DNA of 64,000 nt, from positions 238,199 through 302,198 of the forward strand of contig NZ_PZKE01000002.1 in NCBI RefSeq assembly GCF_003034965.1, given 5' to 3'. The notes under the pieces are model-generated. The model did no database searches. It was not told where the DNA came from and was given only the letters and a program-made list of their open reading frames with translations. The position numbers and the translations under genes were made by a program. This DNA is from Fuscovulum blasticum DSM 2131 (lineage in GTDB: Bacteria; Pseudomonadota; Alphaproteobacteria; Rhodobacterales; Rhodobacteraceae). Positions within the stretch are counted from its first letter, which is position 1. Every line of letters starts with the position of its first letter. Below are positions 1-9,395 of this stretch, one piece after another.

Positions 1-2
1 TG

Positions 3-512
3 CAACTGCTGCGCCTGTCGATCGAGAACCGGCGCAAGCAACTGGCGCAGTGTATCTGGCTGCGCGCCCGGGTCGAGGAACATCTGGCCCGCAAGGAAAG
101 CCTGGTCGTCATGGGCGATTTCAACGATGGCCCCGGACTGGACGAGTTCGAGCGCCTGTTCGGCAAATCGGGGATCGAGATCGTCCTTGGTTCGGACGGC
201 GATCCGGCGTTGCGGCTGACAGATCCCCATGCCGCGATGGCGCTGCAAAGCCGGGTCGCCATGGCGCCCACCTCGGCCCGGTTCTGGCACGGGCCAAAGC
301 AGCATTACTTCGAGGCGCTGCTGGATTTCATCATGGTCTCACCCGATCTGGCGCTGCGCAGCCCGGACTGGCGGATCTGGCACCCGTTCAATGATCCGGC
401 CATCGCCGCGGTGCCCGAACTGCGCGAGGCGTTGTTGCAGGCGTCGGATCATTTTCCCGTCACGCTGGACCTGCCGCTTTCCGCCAAGGCGCCGCGCCGT
501 CGCCAAACGTGA
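3..512 (+). CDS. Endonuclease/exonuclease/phosphatase family protein, C-terminal part (5' end outside window)
   Basis: The open frame runs in from the left edge and stops at 510-512, so only about 169 C-terminal residues are seen. The block VVMGDFND is the conserved Gly-Asp-Phe-Asn motif of the Mg-dependent endonuclease/exonuclease/phosphatase fold (exonuclease III, DNase I, inositol phosphatase superfamily). A later SDHFPVTLDL contains the Ser-Asp-His of the family's last catalytic motif. The family cleaves phosphodiester or phosphomonoester bonds; the substrate cannot be told from this fragment. Nothing suggests the visible part is broken. The small exported-protein gene follows about 60 bases downstream on the same strand. 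Confidence 0.8.
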   Translation, partial: QLLRLSIENRRKQLAQCIWLRARVEEHLARKESLVVMGDFNDGPGLDEFERLFGKSGIEIVLGSDGDPALRLTDPHAAMALQSRVAMAPTSARFWHGPKQHYFEALLDFIMVSPDLALRSPDWRIWHPFNDPAIAAVPELREALLQASDHFPVTLDLPLSAKAPRRRQT

Positions 513-572
513 TTTGCGCGGGCGCGGGGGGCTTCCCATATTAAGCCAAAGTTACTGATGGGAGTGCTGTCC

Positions 573-950
573 ATGCGCCGCACCGCTGCCTGCATGATGA
601 TCGGCCTTGCGCTGGCCCCGCTGCCGCTTGCCGCCGAAGACCCGGCCCCCAAGGCCGAAAGCGAGGGATTCTCGCTGATGGAGGAAGGCGCGAAGCTGGT
701 GCTGCGCGGGCTGATGTCGGAAATGGAACCGACGTTCAAGGAAATGGACAAGGCGCTGTCCGACATGAAACCGATGGTCGAAGAGATCGGGCCGCGGTTT
801 CAGGAACTGATCGCCCTGATGGGCGACGTGCAGAACTATCAGGCGCCCGAGGTGCTGCCGAACGGCGACATCCTGATCCGCCGCAAGGTTCCGCTTGTGC
901 CGAAGATCGGCCCCCGGCTGCCCGGCCCGAATGGCGAGACCGAGCTTTAA
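573..950 (+). CDS. Small predicted exported protein of unknown function
   Basis: About 125 residues. The N-terminus (MRRTAAC, then a hydrophobic stretch ending LPLAAED) looks like a Sec signal peptide, so a periplasmic location is inferred. The mature part is acidic and probably helical, with many Met, Glu and Lys (residues about 25-85), and has a short Pro-rich C-terminus. I chose the ATG at 573 because a GGGAG lies 8 bases upstream; an in-frame ATG at 558 would place that Shine-Dalgarno sequence inside the gene. Similar small proteins in Rhodobacterales are sometimes labelled AAA+ ATPase, but no Walker motif is visible, so I assign no function. It ends about 50 bases before the convergent ferredoxin gene. 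Confidence 0.7.
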   Translation: MRRTAACMMIGLALAPLPLAAEDPAPKAESEGFSLMEEGAKLVLRGLMSEMEPTFKEMDKALSDMKPMVEEIGPRFQELIALMGDVQNYQAPEVLPNGDILIRRKVPLVPKIGPRLPGPNGETEL

Positions 951-964
951 GTCCATCCCATGAT

Positions 965-993
965 GCCGCCCGCCACCAAACGGTGGGGGCGGC
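965..993. terminator. GC-rich hairpin between convergent genes
   Basis: An inverted repeat (GCCGCCC.CCACC, loop AAAC, GGTGGGGGCGGC, one bulge) fills the gap between the exported-protein gene and the convergent ferredoxin gene. There is no clear U-run, so it may serve as a shared 3' stabilising or terminating hairpin. Confidence 0.5.
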
Positions 994-1001
994 GGACAGG
1001 A

Positions 1002-2105
<1,104 letters not shown>

Positions 2106-2110
2106 CGAAA

Positions 2111-2139
2111 AGGGGCGGCCGGGTTGCCCCGCCGCCCCT
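2111..2139 (-). terminator. Intrinsic-type terminator for the Deg protease gene
   Basis: A perfect 9-bp inverted repeat, AGGGGCGGC and GCCGCCCCT, lies just past the protease stop codon. Read on the minus strand it is followed by TTTCGTT, a short U-rich tail. It also sits between two convergent genes and may act both ways. Confidence 0.65.
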
Positions 2140-2167
2140 GCCCCGCGCGGTGCTGGCCCGCGCCGGA

Positions 2168-3598
2168 TCAGTCTTCGATGTTCAGCGCCACGAAGCGCGG
2201 GTTGCCATCGCGGCGCACCAGCAAGAGCAGCGACTTGCGTCCCGCCTCGCGCGCCTCGGCCACGCGGTCTTCCAGATCCTTCAGCCGCGTCAGACGTTGC
2301 TGGCCGGCCTCGGTGATCAGGTCGCCGTCGCGCAGGCCCTTGGTATAGGCCTCGGATTCGGGGTTGACCTTCAGCACCACCAAACCGGCGGTATCGGCAT
2401 CAAGGCCCATCTGGCTGCGCATGTCCTCGCCCAGCGGCGCCAGCGTCAGGCCCAGCATCTCTTGCTGCTGCGGCTCACCGGGGCCGGTGGCCTTGACCGG
2501 GGTCGCCTGCGCCTCGGCTTCCTCGCGGCGGCCCAGCGTCACCTCAAGCGTCATGGTCTTGCCTTCGCGCAACACCACCAGCGCCACCTTTTCCCCCACG
2601 GCGGCATCGGCCACCTGGCGGGTCAGGTCTCCGGCATGTCCGATGGGCTTGCCGGCGAACTGGGTGATCACATCGCCCACCTCAAGCCCGGCTTCCTTGG
2701 ACGGGCCGTCCATCACCGTGGTGACCAGCGCACCCTTGGCATCGGCAAGGCCCATCGATTCCGCGATGTCGGGCGTTACGTCCTGGATCGACACGCCCAG
2801 CCAGCCCCGGCGGGTTTCGCCAAATTCCTTCAACTGGTCGACAACCTTCGACACCACGTTCGACGCCATCGAGAAGCCGATCCCGATCGAGCCGCCGTTG
2901 GGCGACAGGATTGCGGTGTTCACGCCAATCACCTGCCCGTCCATGTTGAACAGGGGGCCGCCCGAGTTGCCCCGGTTGATGGCGGCATCGGTCTGCAGGT
3001 AATCGTCATAGGTGCCAGACAGTTCGCGGTTGCGGGCCGAGACGATGCCCGCGCTGACCGAGAAGCCCTGCCCCAGCGGGTTGCCCATGGCAACCACCCA
3101 GTCGCCCACGCGCATCAGGTCGGAATTGCCGAAGCTGACATAGGGCAAGGGTTTCTTGGCATCGACCTTTAGCACCGCAATGTCGGTCTTGGGGTCGGTG
3201 CCCACCAGCTTGGCCGGCAGCTTCTCGCCCCCGAAGAACTCGATCTCGATCTCGTCCGCGCCTTCGATGACATGGTTATTGGTAACGATATAGCCATCCT
3301 CGCTGATCACGAAGCCAGATCCCAGCGCTTCGGACCGCTGTGGCCCCTTCGGGCCAAGATCGGGGAACAGATCCTGGAACGGGCTGCCCTCGGGTACCAT
3401 CGGGCCGCCTTCCATCGGGGCCGAGACGGTGGCGCGGGTGGTGATGTTCACCACCGAAGGGCTGATCTTGTCAGCCAGCTCGGCAAAACTTTCGGGCGCG
3501 CCGAAGGCCAGCACCGGGGCGGGCAGCGAAACCGCAAGGCCGGCGCCCAGCGCCATGGCCAGAACGGAAGCAGAGGTCAGGGAGCGGAAAGTGGACAT
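2168..3598 (-). CDS. degQ: Do/DegQ-family periplasmic serine protease (HtrA)
   Basis: 476 residues. There is an N-terminal signal peptide (about residues 1-31, ending APVLA), then a trypsin-like domain with the complete triad: His109 (TNNHV), Asp139 (KTDIAVL) and Ser212 (RGNSGGPLF). Two PDZ domains follow, one at about residues 265-360 and a shorter second one at about 385-470. Family role: ATP-independent degradation of misfolded envelope proteins, forming oligomeric cages. The ATG at 3598 gives a good signal peptide; the open frame extends 37 codons further without one. Downstream on the same strand, after a gap of about 190 bases, no gene is coupled to it. It lies beside hflKC, another envelope proteolysis system, which is common in this order. 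DegP versus DegQ cannot be told from sequence alone. Confidence 0.93.
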   Translation of the reverse strand: MSTFRSLTSASVLAMALGAGLAVSLPAPVLAFGAPESFAELADKISPSVVNITTRATVSAPMEGGPMVPEGSPFQDLFPDLGPKGPQRSEALGSGFVISEDGYIVTNNHVIEGADEIEIEFFGGEKLPAKLVGTDPKTDIAVLKVDAKKPLPYVSFGNSDLMRVGDWVVAMGNPLGQGFSVSAGIVSARNRELSGTYDDYLQTDAAINRGNSGGPLFNMDGQVIGVNTAILSPNGGSIGIGFSMASNVVSKVVDQLKEFGETRRGWLGVSIQDVTPDIAESMGLADAKGALVTTVMDGPSKEAGLEVGDVITQFAGKPIGHAGDLTRQVADAAVGEKVALVVLREGKTMTLEVTLGRREEAEAQATPVKATGPGEPQQQEMLGLTLAPLGEDMRSQMGLDADTAGLVVLKVNPESEAYTKGLRDGDLITEAGQQRLTRLKDLEDRVAEAREAGRKSLLLLVRRDGNPRFVALNIED

Positions 3599-3793
3599 CT
3601 TTGCGCGGGACACGGGCGTGGTCTCCTCTTGCGTGTCAAGCAGCGGGCGGGGGCTGTCCCCGGGGGCCGCTTCGAACCTGACAGAACAGTTAGGCAAGGC
3701 GAGGCGCAATGCAAACCCCGTCGCGCCGTTTCAACCCCATGTGAACGGACTGTCACGAAAGGGGCCACGATCGGCAAGGCCGCCACGTCAGGG

Positions 3794-3988
3794 TCAGGCC
3801 CCCAGGCTGCGGGCCAGCCAGACCAGCGCAACCCCTGCCGCCAGCGCGACCAGCCCCAGCATCCGCCGGGTGTCGCGCGGCATTTCGGCAAACAGCCGCA
3901 GCACGTCTTCCATGCGCGAAGGGGCCAGCGCAAGCGCCAGCCCCTCCACCGCAAGCACCAGCCCGATGGCCAGCACCACCAGACTCAT
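3794..3988 (-). CDS. DUF2065 small membrane protein (YjeT-like)
   Basis: 64 residues with two hydrophobic segments (about residues 1-20 and 43-60) joined by a short basic, polar loop (SRMEDVLRLFAEMPRDTRR). This matches the DUF2065/YjeT family, a two-pass inner-membrane protein usually encoded right after hflC. The ATG overlaps the hflC stop by 4 bases (ATGA), so translation is probably coupled. Its function is unknown; a role with the HflKC-FtsH complex is inferred only from context. Confidence 0.85.
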   Translation of the reverse strand: MSLVVLAIGLVLAVEGLALALAPSRMEDVLRLFAEMPRDTRRMLGLVALAAGVALVWLARSLGA

Positions 3989-4899
3989 GGCGTGGGCGCC
4001 GGAGCCGCGGGTGCCGGGGCGGCAGGCACCGCTCCGGCGCCGTCATCCCCCCGCAGATAGTGGAAGAATTCGCTGTCCGGGCGCATCACGATGCTGGAAT
4101 TGCTGCCCTTGAGCGAGGTTTCATAGGCCCGCAGCGACCGGGTGAAGGCAAAGAACTCCGGGTCGCGGCCATAGGCTTCGGCCAGCAGCCGGTTGCGTTC
4201 GGCATCGGCCTCACCGTGGATCACATCCGCCTGCCGCTTCGCGTCCGAGGTCAGCTCCACCACTTCGCGATCCGCTGCCGCCCGCACCCGCTGCGCGGCT
4301 TCGCCGCCGCGGGCGATCTCGTCCGCCGCCTCACGCTGACGTTCGGCCCGCATCCGGGCAAAGGTCGCGGCAAGGTTCTGCTCGGGCAGGTCGGTGCGGG
4401 TCAGCCGCACGTCGATCACATCGACGCCCAGCGCATCACCCTCGCGTTTGGCGATGGCAAGGATCTGGTTCATCAGCGCCGTCCGGTCCAGGCTCAGCAC
4501 CCGGTCTTGCGTGGTGTTGCCCAGCACTTCGGGAATGGCCTGCGTCAGGATGTTGTTCAGCAGCGCCTGCGCCCGGTCTTCGCCCGCGCTGCCCACCGCG
4601 CGGCGGAAGGCCACCACATCGGTGATGCGCCAGCGCGCGAAGGCATCGACCACCAGCCGGCGGTCAGACAGCAGCGTCACTTCGATCGGGGCGGTCTGCA
4701 GCCCCAGGATACGGTCTTCGTAATAGACCACGTCCTGAATGAACGGCAGCTTGAAGCCCAGACCCGGGTCTTCCTTGACCTGGGTCACGTCGCCGAATTG
4801 CAGAACAAGCGCCTTCTTGCGTTCGTCCACGATGAAGACCGATGACAGCGCGGTCACCAGGATCACGACGATCACCGGAACAATATACATCGCCCGCAT
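3985..4899 (-). CDS. hflC: HflC, modulator of the FtsH protease
   Basis: 304 residues. One N-terminal membrane segment (about residues 4-22) is followed by an SPFH/prohibitin domain (FIVDERKKALVLQFGDV onward) and a long charged coiled coil (RMRAERQREAADEIARGGEAAQ). HflC pairs with HflK in a large membrane cage around FtsH and tunes degradation of membrane proteins. Its start overlaps the hflK stop by one base (TGATG), and its stop overlaps the DUF2065 start, giving a tightly coupled three-gene operon. The Ala/Pro-rich C-terminus (PAAPAPAAPAPTP) is a disordered tail. Confidence 0.96.
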   Translation of the reverse strand: MRAMYIVPVIVVILVTALSSVFIVDERKKALVLQFGDVTQVKEDPGLGFKLPFIQDVVYYEDRILGLQTAPIEVTLLSDRRLVVDAFARWRITDVVAFRRAVGSAGEDRAQALLNNILTQAIPEVLGNTTQDRVLSLDRTALMNQILAIAKREGDALGVDVIDVRLTRTDLPEQNLAATFARMRAERQREAADEIARGGEAAQRVRAAADREVVELTSDAKRQADVIHGEADAERNRLLAEAYGRDPEFFAFTRSLRAYETSLKGSNSSIVMRPDSEFFHYLRGDDGAGAVPAAPAPAAPAPTP

Positions 4900-6095
4900 C
4901 AGTTGGTTCCTCCCGTGGTCGCGCCAGCCGTACCGCCCGACCGCATCAGTTCGTTCAGGGGCAGGTAGGGCACCACGCCGCCCGTCCCGCCAGCGCCATC
5001 GACACCGTCAAGGATCACCTTGTTGATACCGCCGAACACCTTTTCCATGGTCTCCAGATACAGCCGCTGGCGCGTCACTTCGGGCGCCTTCACATATTCG
5101 GCATAGACCGACAGGAAGCGCGCCGCCTCACCCTGGGCCGAGTTGATGGCCGCCGCCCGGTAGGCTTCGGCGTTTTCCAGCACCGAGGCCACTTCACCCC
5201 GGGCGCCTGCCGTCACCTTGTTGGCATAGGCATCCGCTTCCTTCTCAAGCCGGTCGCGTTCCTGTTGCGCCGCCTGCACCTCGCGGAAGGCGTCGATCAC
5301 GTCTGCCGGGGGCTGGGCGCGCTGAAGGTTGACCCGGATCACGCTGATGCCGGAATTGTAGGTGTCCAGCGTCGCCTGCACCGCGGTGCGCAGGTCGGCC
5401 GCGATCACGCCACGGTCGCGGTTGAGAATGGGCGACAGCTCGCTGCGGGCGATGATGTCGCGCATGGCGCTTTCCGAAACGGCGCGAATGGTGCCTTCGG
5501 GATCGGCCAGGTTGAACAGGTATTTCTCGGGGTCAGAGATATTCCAGACCACCTGGAACCCGATGTCCACGATGTTCTGGTCGCGCGTCAGCATCAGCCC
5601 GCCATCAGCGGTCTGGCCGGTGCCGATCTCGGTGGTGCGTTCGCCGGTGACCTGCACCTTTTCATAGGTGACAACCGGCCAGGGGGCAAAATTCAGACCC
5701 GGCTGACCGATGCCCGAGCTTTCGCCCAGGAACAGTTCGACCGCGCGTTCTTCCTGGTTGACCTGGTAGAACGACATGAATGCCCAGCCCGCCACCAGCG
5801 CCAGCGCGCCCAGCGCCAGCCCCTGCCGGGTGAACAACGGCGAGCCGCCGCCAAGGCCCGGTCCGCGCGGACCGCCGCCCCCGCCGTTGGCGCGGCTGCG
5901 GCCGCCCATCAGGACGCGAAGCTGCTCTTGTCCCTTGCGGACGATTTCGTCGATTTCGGGGATCTGCGGGCCGCCTTCGCCGGGCCGCCGGGGGCCGCCA
6001 CGCTTGTCGTCATCGTTCCGGCCGCCGCGGTTGCCGCTGCCGTTACCCTCGTCATCGCCGCCTCCGCCGCCCCAGGGGCCGCCGCTTCCTGCCAT
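4899..6095 (-). CDS. hflK: HflK, modulator of the FtsH protease
   Basis: 398 residues. The first 60 or so residues are Gly/Asp/Arg-rich and disordered. A membrane helix at about 95-112 (ALGALALVAGWAFMSFY) leads to the SPFH domain, then a charged coiled coil (REVQAAQQERDRLEKEADAYANKVTAGARGEVA). It forms the HflKC complex with the next gene. It is the first gene of the hflK-hflC-DUF2065 operon. A short gap to gor upstream leaves room for a promoter, but none is obvious. Confidence 0.96.
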   Translation of the reverse strand: MAGSGGPWGGGGGDDEGNGSGNRGGRNDDDKRGGPRRPGEGGPQIPEIDEIVRKGQEQLRVLMGGRSRANGGGGGPRGPGLGGGSPLFTRQGLALGALALVAGWAFMSFYQVNQEERAVELFLGESSGIGQPGLNFAPWPVVTYEKVQVTGERTTEIGTGQTADGGLMLTRDQNIVDIGFQVVWNISDPEKYLFNLADPEGTIRAVSESAMRDIIARSELSPILNRDRGVIAADLRTAVQATLDTYNSGISVIRVNLQRAQPPADVIDAFREVQAAQQERDRLEKEADAYANKVTAGARGEVASVLENAEAYRAAAINSAQGEAARFLSVYAEYVKAPEVTRQRLYLETMEKVFGGINKVILDGVDGAGGTGGVVPYLPLNELMRSGGTAGATTGGTN

Positions 6096-6162
6096 GAACC
6101 TTGTTCCCTTTTGCTCGTGTCGCTGCCTAACCTGTGCATCCGCGACGGAATTTCAAGCCTTG

Positions 6163-7521
6163 TCAGCCCGTTCGCACAGGCTTCCGCATCGTTACCAATT
6201 CCTCGGCCATGGTCGGGTGCACCGCCACCGTGCGATCGAAGTCTTCCTTGGTGGCGCCCATGCCGATGGGAATCGCCGCCAACTGGATCATTTCGCCCGC
6301 GCCGGGGCCAACGATATGGCAGCCCAGAACCTTGCGGCTGGCCGCATCGACGACCAGCTTCATCAGCACCCGGTCCTGCCGCCCGGCAAACAGCGTCTGC
6401 ATCGGGCGGAAGGTCGCGGCATAAACCTCGATGGGCCCCAGCGCACGGGCCGCCTCTTCGCTCAGGCCCACCGTGCCCAGTTCCGGCCGGGTGAACACCG
6501 CGCTGGCGATCAGGCAGTGATCGAATTTCGTCGGCACCCCGCGAAACACCGTATCGGCAAAGGCATGGCCTTCACGGATGGCAACCGGGGTCAGGTTCAC
6601 GCGGTTGGTCACATCGCCCACCGCATGGATCGAGGGCACGGCGGTCTGGCTCCAGTCATCCACCACCACCTCGCCATGGCGGCCAAGTTCCACACCCAGC
6701 GCCTCCAGCCCCAGACCGGCGGAATTGGGCCGCCGCCCGGTGGCGTACAGCACCAGATCGAACTCGCGCTCGGTGCCATCGGTCGCCACGGCGCGGATAC
6801 CGCCCGGCGTGCGTTCCAGCCGCAGCACATCGGTGCCGCAATGAATGGCAATGCCCGCCGCCTGCATCGCGTTCGACACATGGCCGCGCGCCTCGTCGTC
6901 AAAGCCGCGCAGGATCTGGGCGCCGCGATAGTATTGCGTCGTCTGCACGCCCAGCCCGTGCAGGATGCCGGCGAATTCGCTGGCGATATAGCCCCCGCCC
7001 ACCACCAGCGCCCGCCGGGGCAGCGCCGGCAGATGGAACATCTCGTTCGAGGTGACGGCCAGGTCGGCGCCCGGAATGTCGGGGACGAAGGGCCGCCCGC
7101 CGGTGGCGATCAGGATGTGCTTGGCCGTGATCCGTTCGCCCGTGGCCAGCCGCACGGCATGGGCATCCTCGACCGTGGCGCGGGTATCGTGCACCTGCAC
7201 GCCCGCCCCGGCCAGCGTGCCGCGATAGGCGGCCTCAAGCCGGGACAGCTCAGCCTCAAGCGCGGCGCGGAACCGGGTCCAGTCGAAGGCGCCCGGCTGC
7301 ACGTCCCAGCCATAGGCGCGGGCATCGGCAATCTGGGTGGGGAAGTCGCTGGCAAAGACCATCAGCTTCTTCGGCACGCAGCCACGGATGACACAGGTGC
7401 CGCCCATGCGGCTTTCCTCGGCCAGCGCGACGCGCGCACCACCTTCGGCCGCCGCGATCCGCGCGGCGCGCACCCCGCCCGAACCGCCGCCAATGACAAA
7501 AAGATCAACGTCGAAGGCCAT
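6163..7521 (-). CDS. gor: Glutathione-disulfide reductase
   Basis: 452 residues, a typical glutathione reductase length. An FAD-binding GGGSGG (residues 11-16) is followed by the redox-active disulfide GGTCVIRGCVP (Cys43, Cys48), an NADPH-binding Rossmann block VVGGGYIASEFAG, a second FAD motif (HAVGDVTNR) and the C-terminal catalytic HPTMAEE. The enzyme is a cytosolic homodimer reducing GSSG to GSH with NADPH. I start at the ATG at 7521; upstream in-frame sequence overlaps rpiA and is not reductase-like. It lies 61 bases after rpiA on the same strand, so the two are probably co-transcribed; RpiA belongs to the pentose phosphate pathway that also supplies NADPH. Confidence 0.96.
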   Translation of the reverse strand: MAFDVDLFVIGGGSGGVRAARIAAAEGGARVALAEESRMGGTCVIRGCVPKKLMVFASDFPTQIADARAYGWDVQPGAFDWTRFRAALEAELSRLEAAYRGTLAGAGVQVHDTRATVEDAHAVRLATGERITAKHILIATGGRPFVPDIPGADLAVTSNEMFHLPALPRRALVVGGGYIASEFAGILHGLGVQTTQYYRGAQILRGFDDEARGHVSNAMQAAGIAIHCGTDVLRLERTPGGIRAVATDGTEREFDLVLYATGRRPNSAGLGLEALGVELGRHGEVVVDDWSQTAVPSIHAVGDVTNRVNLTPVAIREGHAFADTVFRGVPTKFDHCLIASAVFTRPELGTVGLSEEAARALGPIEVYAATFRPMQTLFAGRQDRVLMKLVVDAASRKVLGCHIVGPGAGEMIQLAAIPIGMGATKEDFDRTVAVHPTMAEELVTMRKPVRTG

Positions 7522-7582
7522 GTGCCCCCCTTCCTGTTCCCGGCCGCAAGACCAAAGCCGCCCGATGGGCGACGATACGCGT

Positions 7583-8368
7583 CTAGTCCTGCCCGGCGAA
7601 GATGTTTTCGACCGGCGGCAGCGCCACCCGGCCCTCATCGAACCGGCCCGAGTTGATGTCGCGCACCTGCACCCGCCCATCGGGGTGCCCCACCACAACG
7701 GTATCGCAGATGTCGATGAAAAGCCCGTTCTCCACCACACCGGGAATCTGGTTCAGCACCAGCGACAGTTGCCGCGGATTGCCGATCCGGTTCAGGTGCA
7801 GGTCAAGGATATGGTTCTGCCCGTCGGTGCGCAGCGGCTGGTCGCCGGTCATCCGCAAGGTGACCTCGCGGCCGATCACATCCATGCTGACCAGCGTCTC
7901 CTCGACCAGCGCCTTCGTGGTGCGCCAGCCGAAGGGGATCACCTCGACCGGCAGCGGAAAGGCGCCAAGCTGGGCCACTTCCTTGGCCGCGTCCGCGATC
8001 ACGATCATCTGGTCCGAGGCGGTGGCGACAATCTTTTCCTGCAGCAGCGCCGCCCCGCCGCCCTTGATCAGGTTCAGATGCGTGTCGAACTCGTCTGCCC
8101 CGTCGATGGTCAGGTCCAGCCACTTCACCTCATCCAGCGTGCGCACATCCAGCCCCAGGCCAACGGCAAGCTCGGCTGTGCGGCGGCTGGTGGCCACGCA
8201 GGTGACCCGCAACCCCTCGTCGCGAACCCGCTCGGCCAGGCTGCGCACCATCCAGGCGGCGGTCGATCCGGTGCCAAGCCCCAGCTTCATGCCATCCTCG
8301 ACAAAATCGACCGCGCGCCGCGCCGCCACGAACTTGGCGTTGTCGATGGGGTTCAGATCGGCGGGCAT
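7583..8368 (-). CDS. rpiA: Ribose-5-phosphate isomerase A
   Basis: 261 residues. RpiA signatures are present in order: GLGTGSTAAW (phosphate-binding loop, about 28-37), DGADEFD (about residue 83, catalytic Asp region) and KGGGAALLQEK (about 95, catalytic Glu/Lys region). It interconverts ribose-5-phosphate and ribulose-5-phosphate in the non-oxidative pentose phosphate pathway. I prefer the ATG at 8368 (MPADLNPIDNAK) over an upstream in-frame codon at 8395. It is the first gene of a probable rpiA-gor operon, divergent from the GST gene across about 255 bases. Confidence 0.95.
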   Translation of the reverse strand: MPADLNPIDNAKFVAARRAVDFVEDGMKLGLGTGSTAAWMVRSLAERVRDEGLRVTCVATSRRTAELAVGLGLDVRTLDEVKWLDLTIDGADEFDTHLNLIKGGGAALLQEKIVATASDQMIVIADAAKEVAQLGAFPLPVEVIPFGWRTTKALVEETLVSMDVIGREVTLRMTGDQPLRTDGQNHILDLHLNRIGNPRQLSLVLNQIPGVVENGLFIDICDTVVVGHPDGRVQVRDINSGRFDEGRVALPPVENIFAGQD

Positions 8369-8623
8369 GTCACACGCTCCCTGCGGTCGGGTCATCTGGC
8401 GGATCGAAGAATACAGCGCGGCTTAACGCAAAGCCGGCACAAGGGCAAAAGGCTTTTCCCGCTTTCACCGCCCCTTGGCGACACCCCGCTTTGGCTTGCG
8501 GTTGGTACTGGAAAATCACGCCAATGTCGCGGATAGAAGATACATGGCGCAGTCTGCCGACTCGCAAACCGCGCATCTGTGTCATGCTATGCAAGATCCC
8601 CCCGCTCCCGATGAGAACTGGCC

Positions 8624-9292
8624 ATGCTTGCGCTTTACACCGCTCCGGACACGGCCTCGACAATCATCCGGCTTGCCCTGGCCGGCCGCGGAATTCCGCT
8701 TGAGCTGCGCCCGGTTCCGCGTTCGCCGCTGGCCTTGCAGGGCCATGACTGGCGGGCGGTGAACCCGACCGGCAGCTTTCCCCTGCTGCAAACGCCGCAA
8801 GGCCCGGTGTCGGAAACCGGCGCCATCCTGCTGTGGCTGTCCGATTTCCACCGCCTTGGCCCCGGTCCCGCCGATGCGGCGCGCCCCGCCTTTCTGAAAT
8901 GGCTGTTCTTCCTGTCCAACATGGCCAATGCCGAACTGCGCCCGCTGGTCTGGCCGCAGAACTATGCCCCCGCGGAATCCGGCGCCGGGCAGGTCACGCT
9001 GACCGCGGGGCGGTTCCTGACGGCGCTTGCCCATGTGGATGAGGCCCTGCGCACCACGCCCGAAATGTTTCCCCTGCTGGGGCCGCTGTCGGCCTATGTG
9101 CTGATGCTGGGCCGCTGGGCGGCGCAATATCCGCTGAATCACCCGCGCTGGTTCCACCTGACCGCCTTCCCCGACCTTCTGGCCCACGCCCTTGCCGCCG
9201 AAGCCCTGCCCGAGGCCCGGGCCATCGCCGCCGAGGAAGGGCTGGGCGAAACCCCGTTCAGCGCGCCGCCACCCGCACCGCCGCTGTCCTGA
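8624..9292 (+). CDS. Glutathione S-transferase family protein
   Basis: 222 residues. The N-terminal thioredoxin-like domain (LALYTAPDTASTIIRLALAGRGIPLELR) carries the glutathione-binding loop NPTGSFPLL and the SETGAILLWL segment, in which Glu-Thr replaces the common Glu-Ser. The all-helical C-terminal domain runs from about residue 85. It is a soluble enzyme; conjugation, peroxidase or isomerase activity cannot be told apart. The catalytic Ser/Cys position (TAPDTAS) is compatible with a bacterial GST. It faces the glutathione reductase operon across a divergent promoter region, which may be functionally meaningful. The C-terminus is Ala/Pro rich. Confidence 0.85.
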   Translation: MLALYTAPDTASTIIRLALAGRGIPLELRPVPRSPLALQGHDWRAVNPTGSFPLLQTPQGPVSETGAILLWLSDFHRLGPGPADAARPAFLKWLFFLSNMANAELRPLVWPQNYAPAESGAGQVTLTAGRFLTALAHVDEALRTTPEMFPLLGPLSAYVLMLGRWAAQYPLNHPRWFHLTAFPDLLAHALAAEALPEARAIAAEEGLGETPFSAPPPAPPLS

Positions 9293-9395
9293 ACAAAGCT
9301 GCGGCATCCTGACGCGGACCGCGCGCGGAATGTCGGATTCCGCCCTTGCGGATTACGCCGCGCCCTTCATCCTCCGCCAAAGCCCGGAGGACCGC

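Noticed and set aside
558..950. AAA+ ATPase label for the small exported protein
   Set aside because: No Walker motifs, and the protein is only about 125 residues with a signal peptide.
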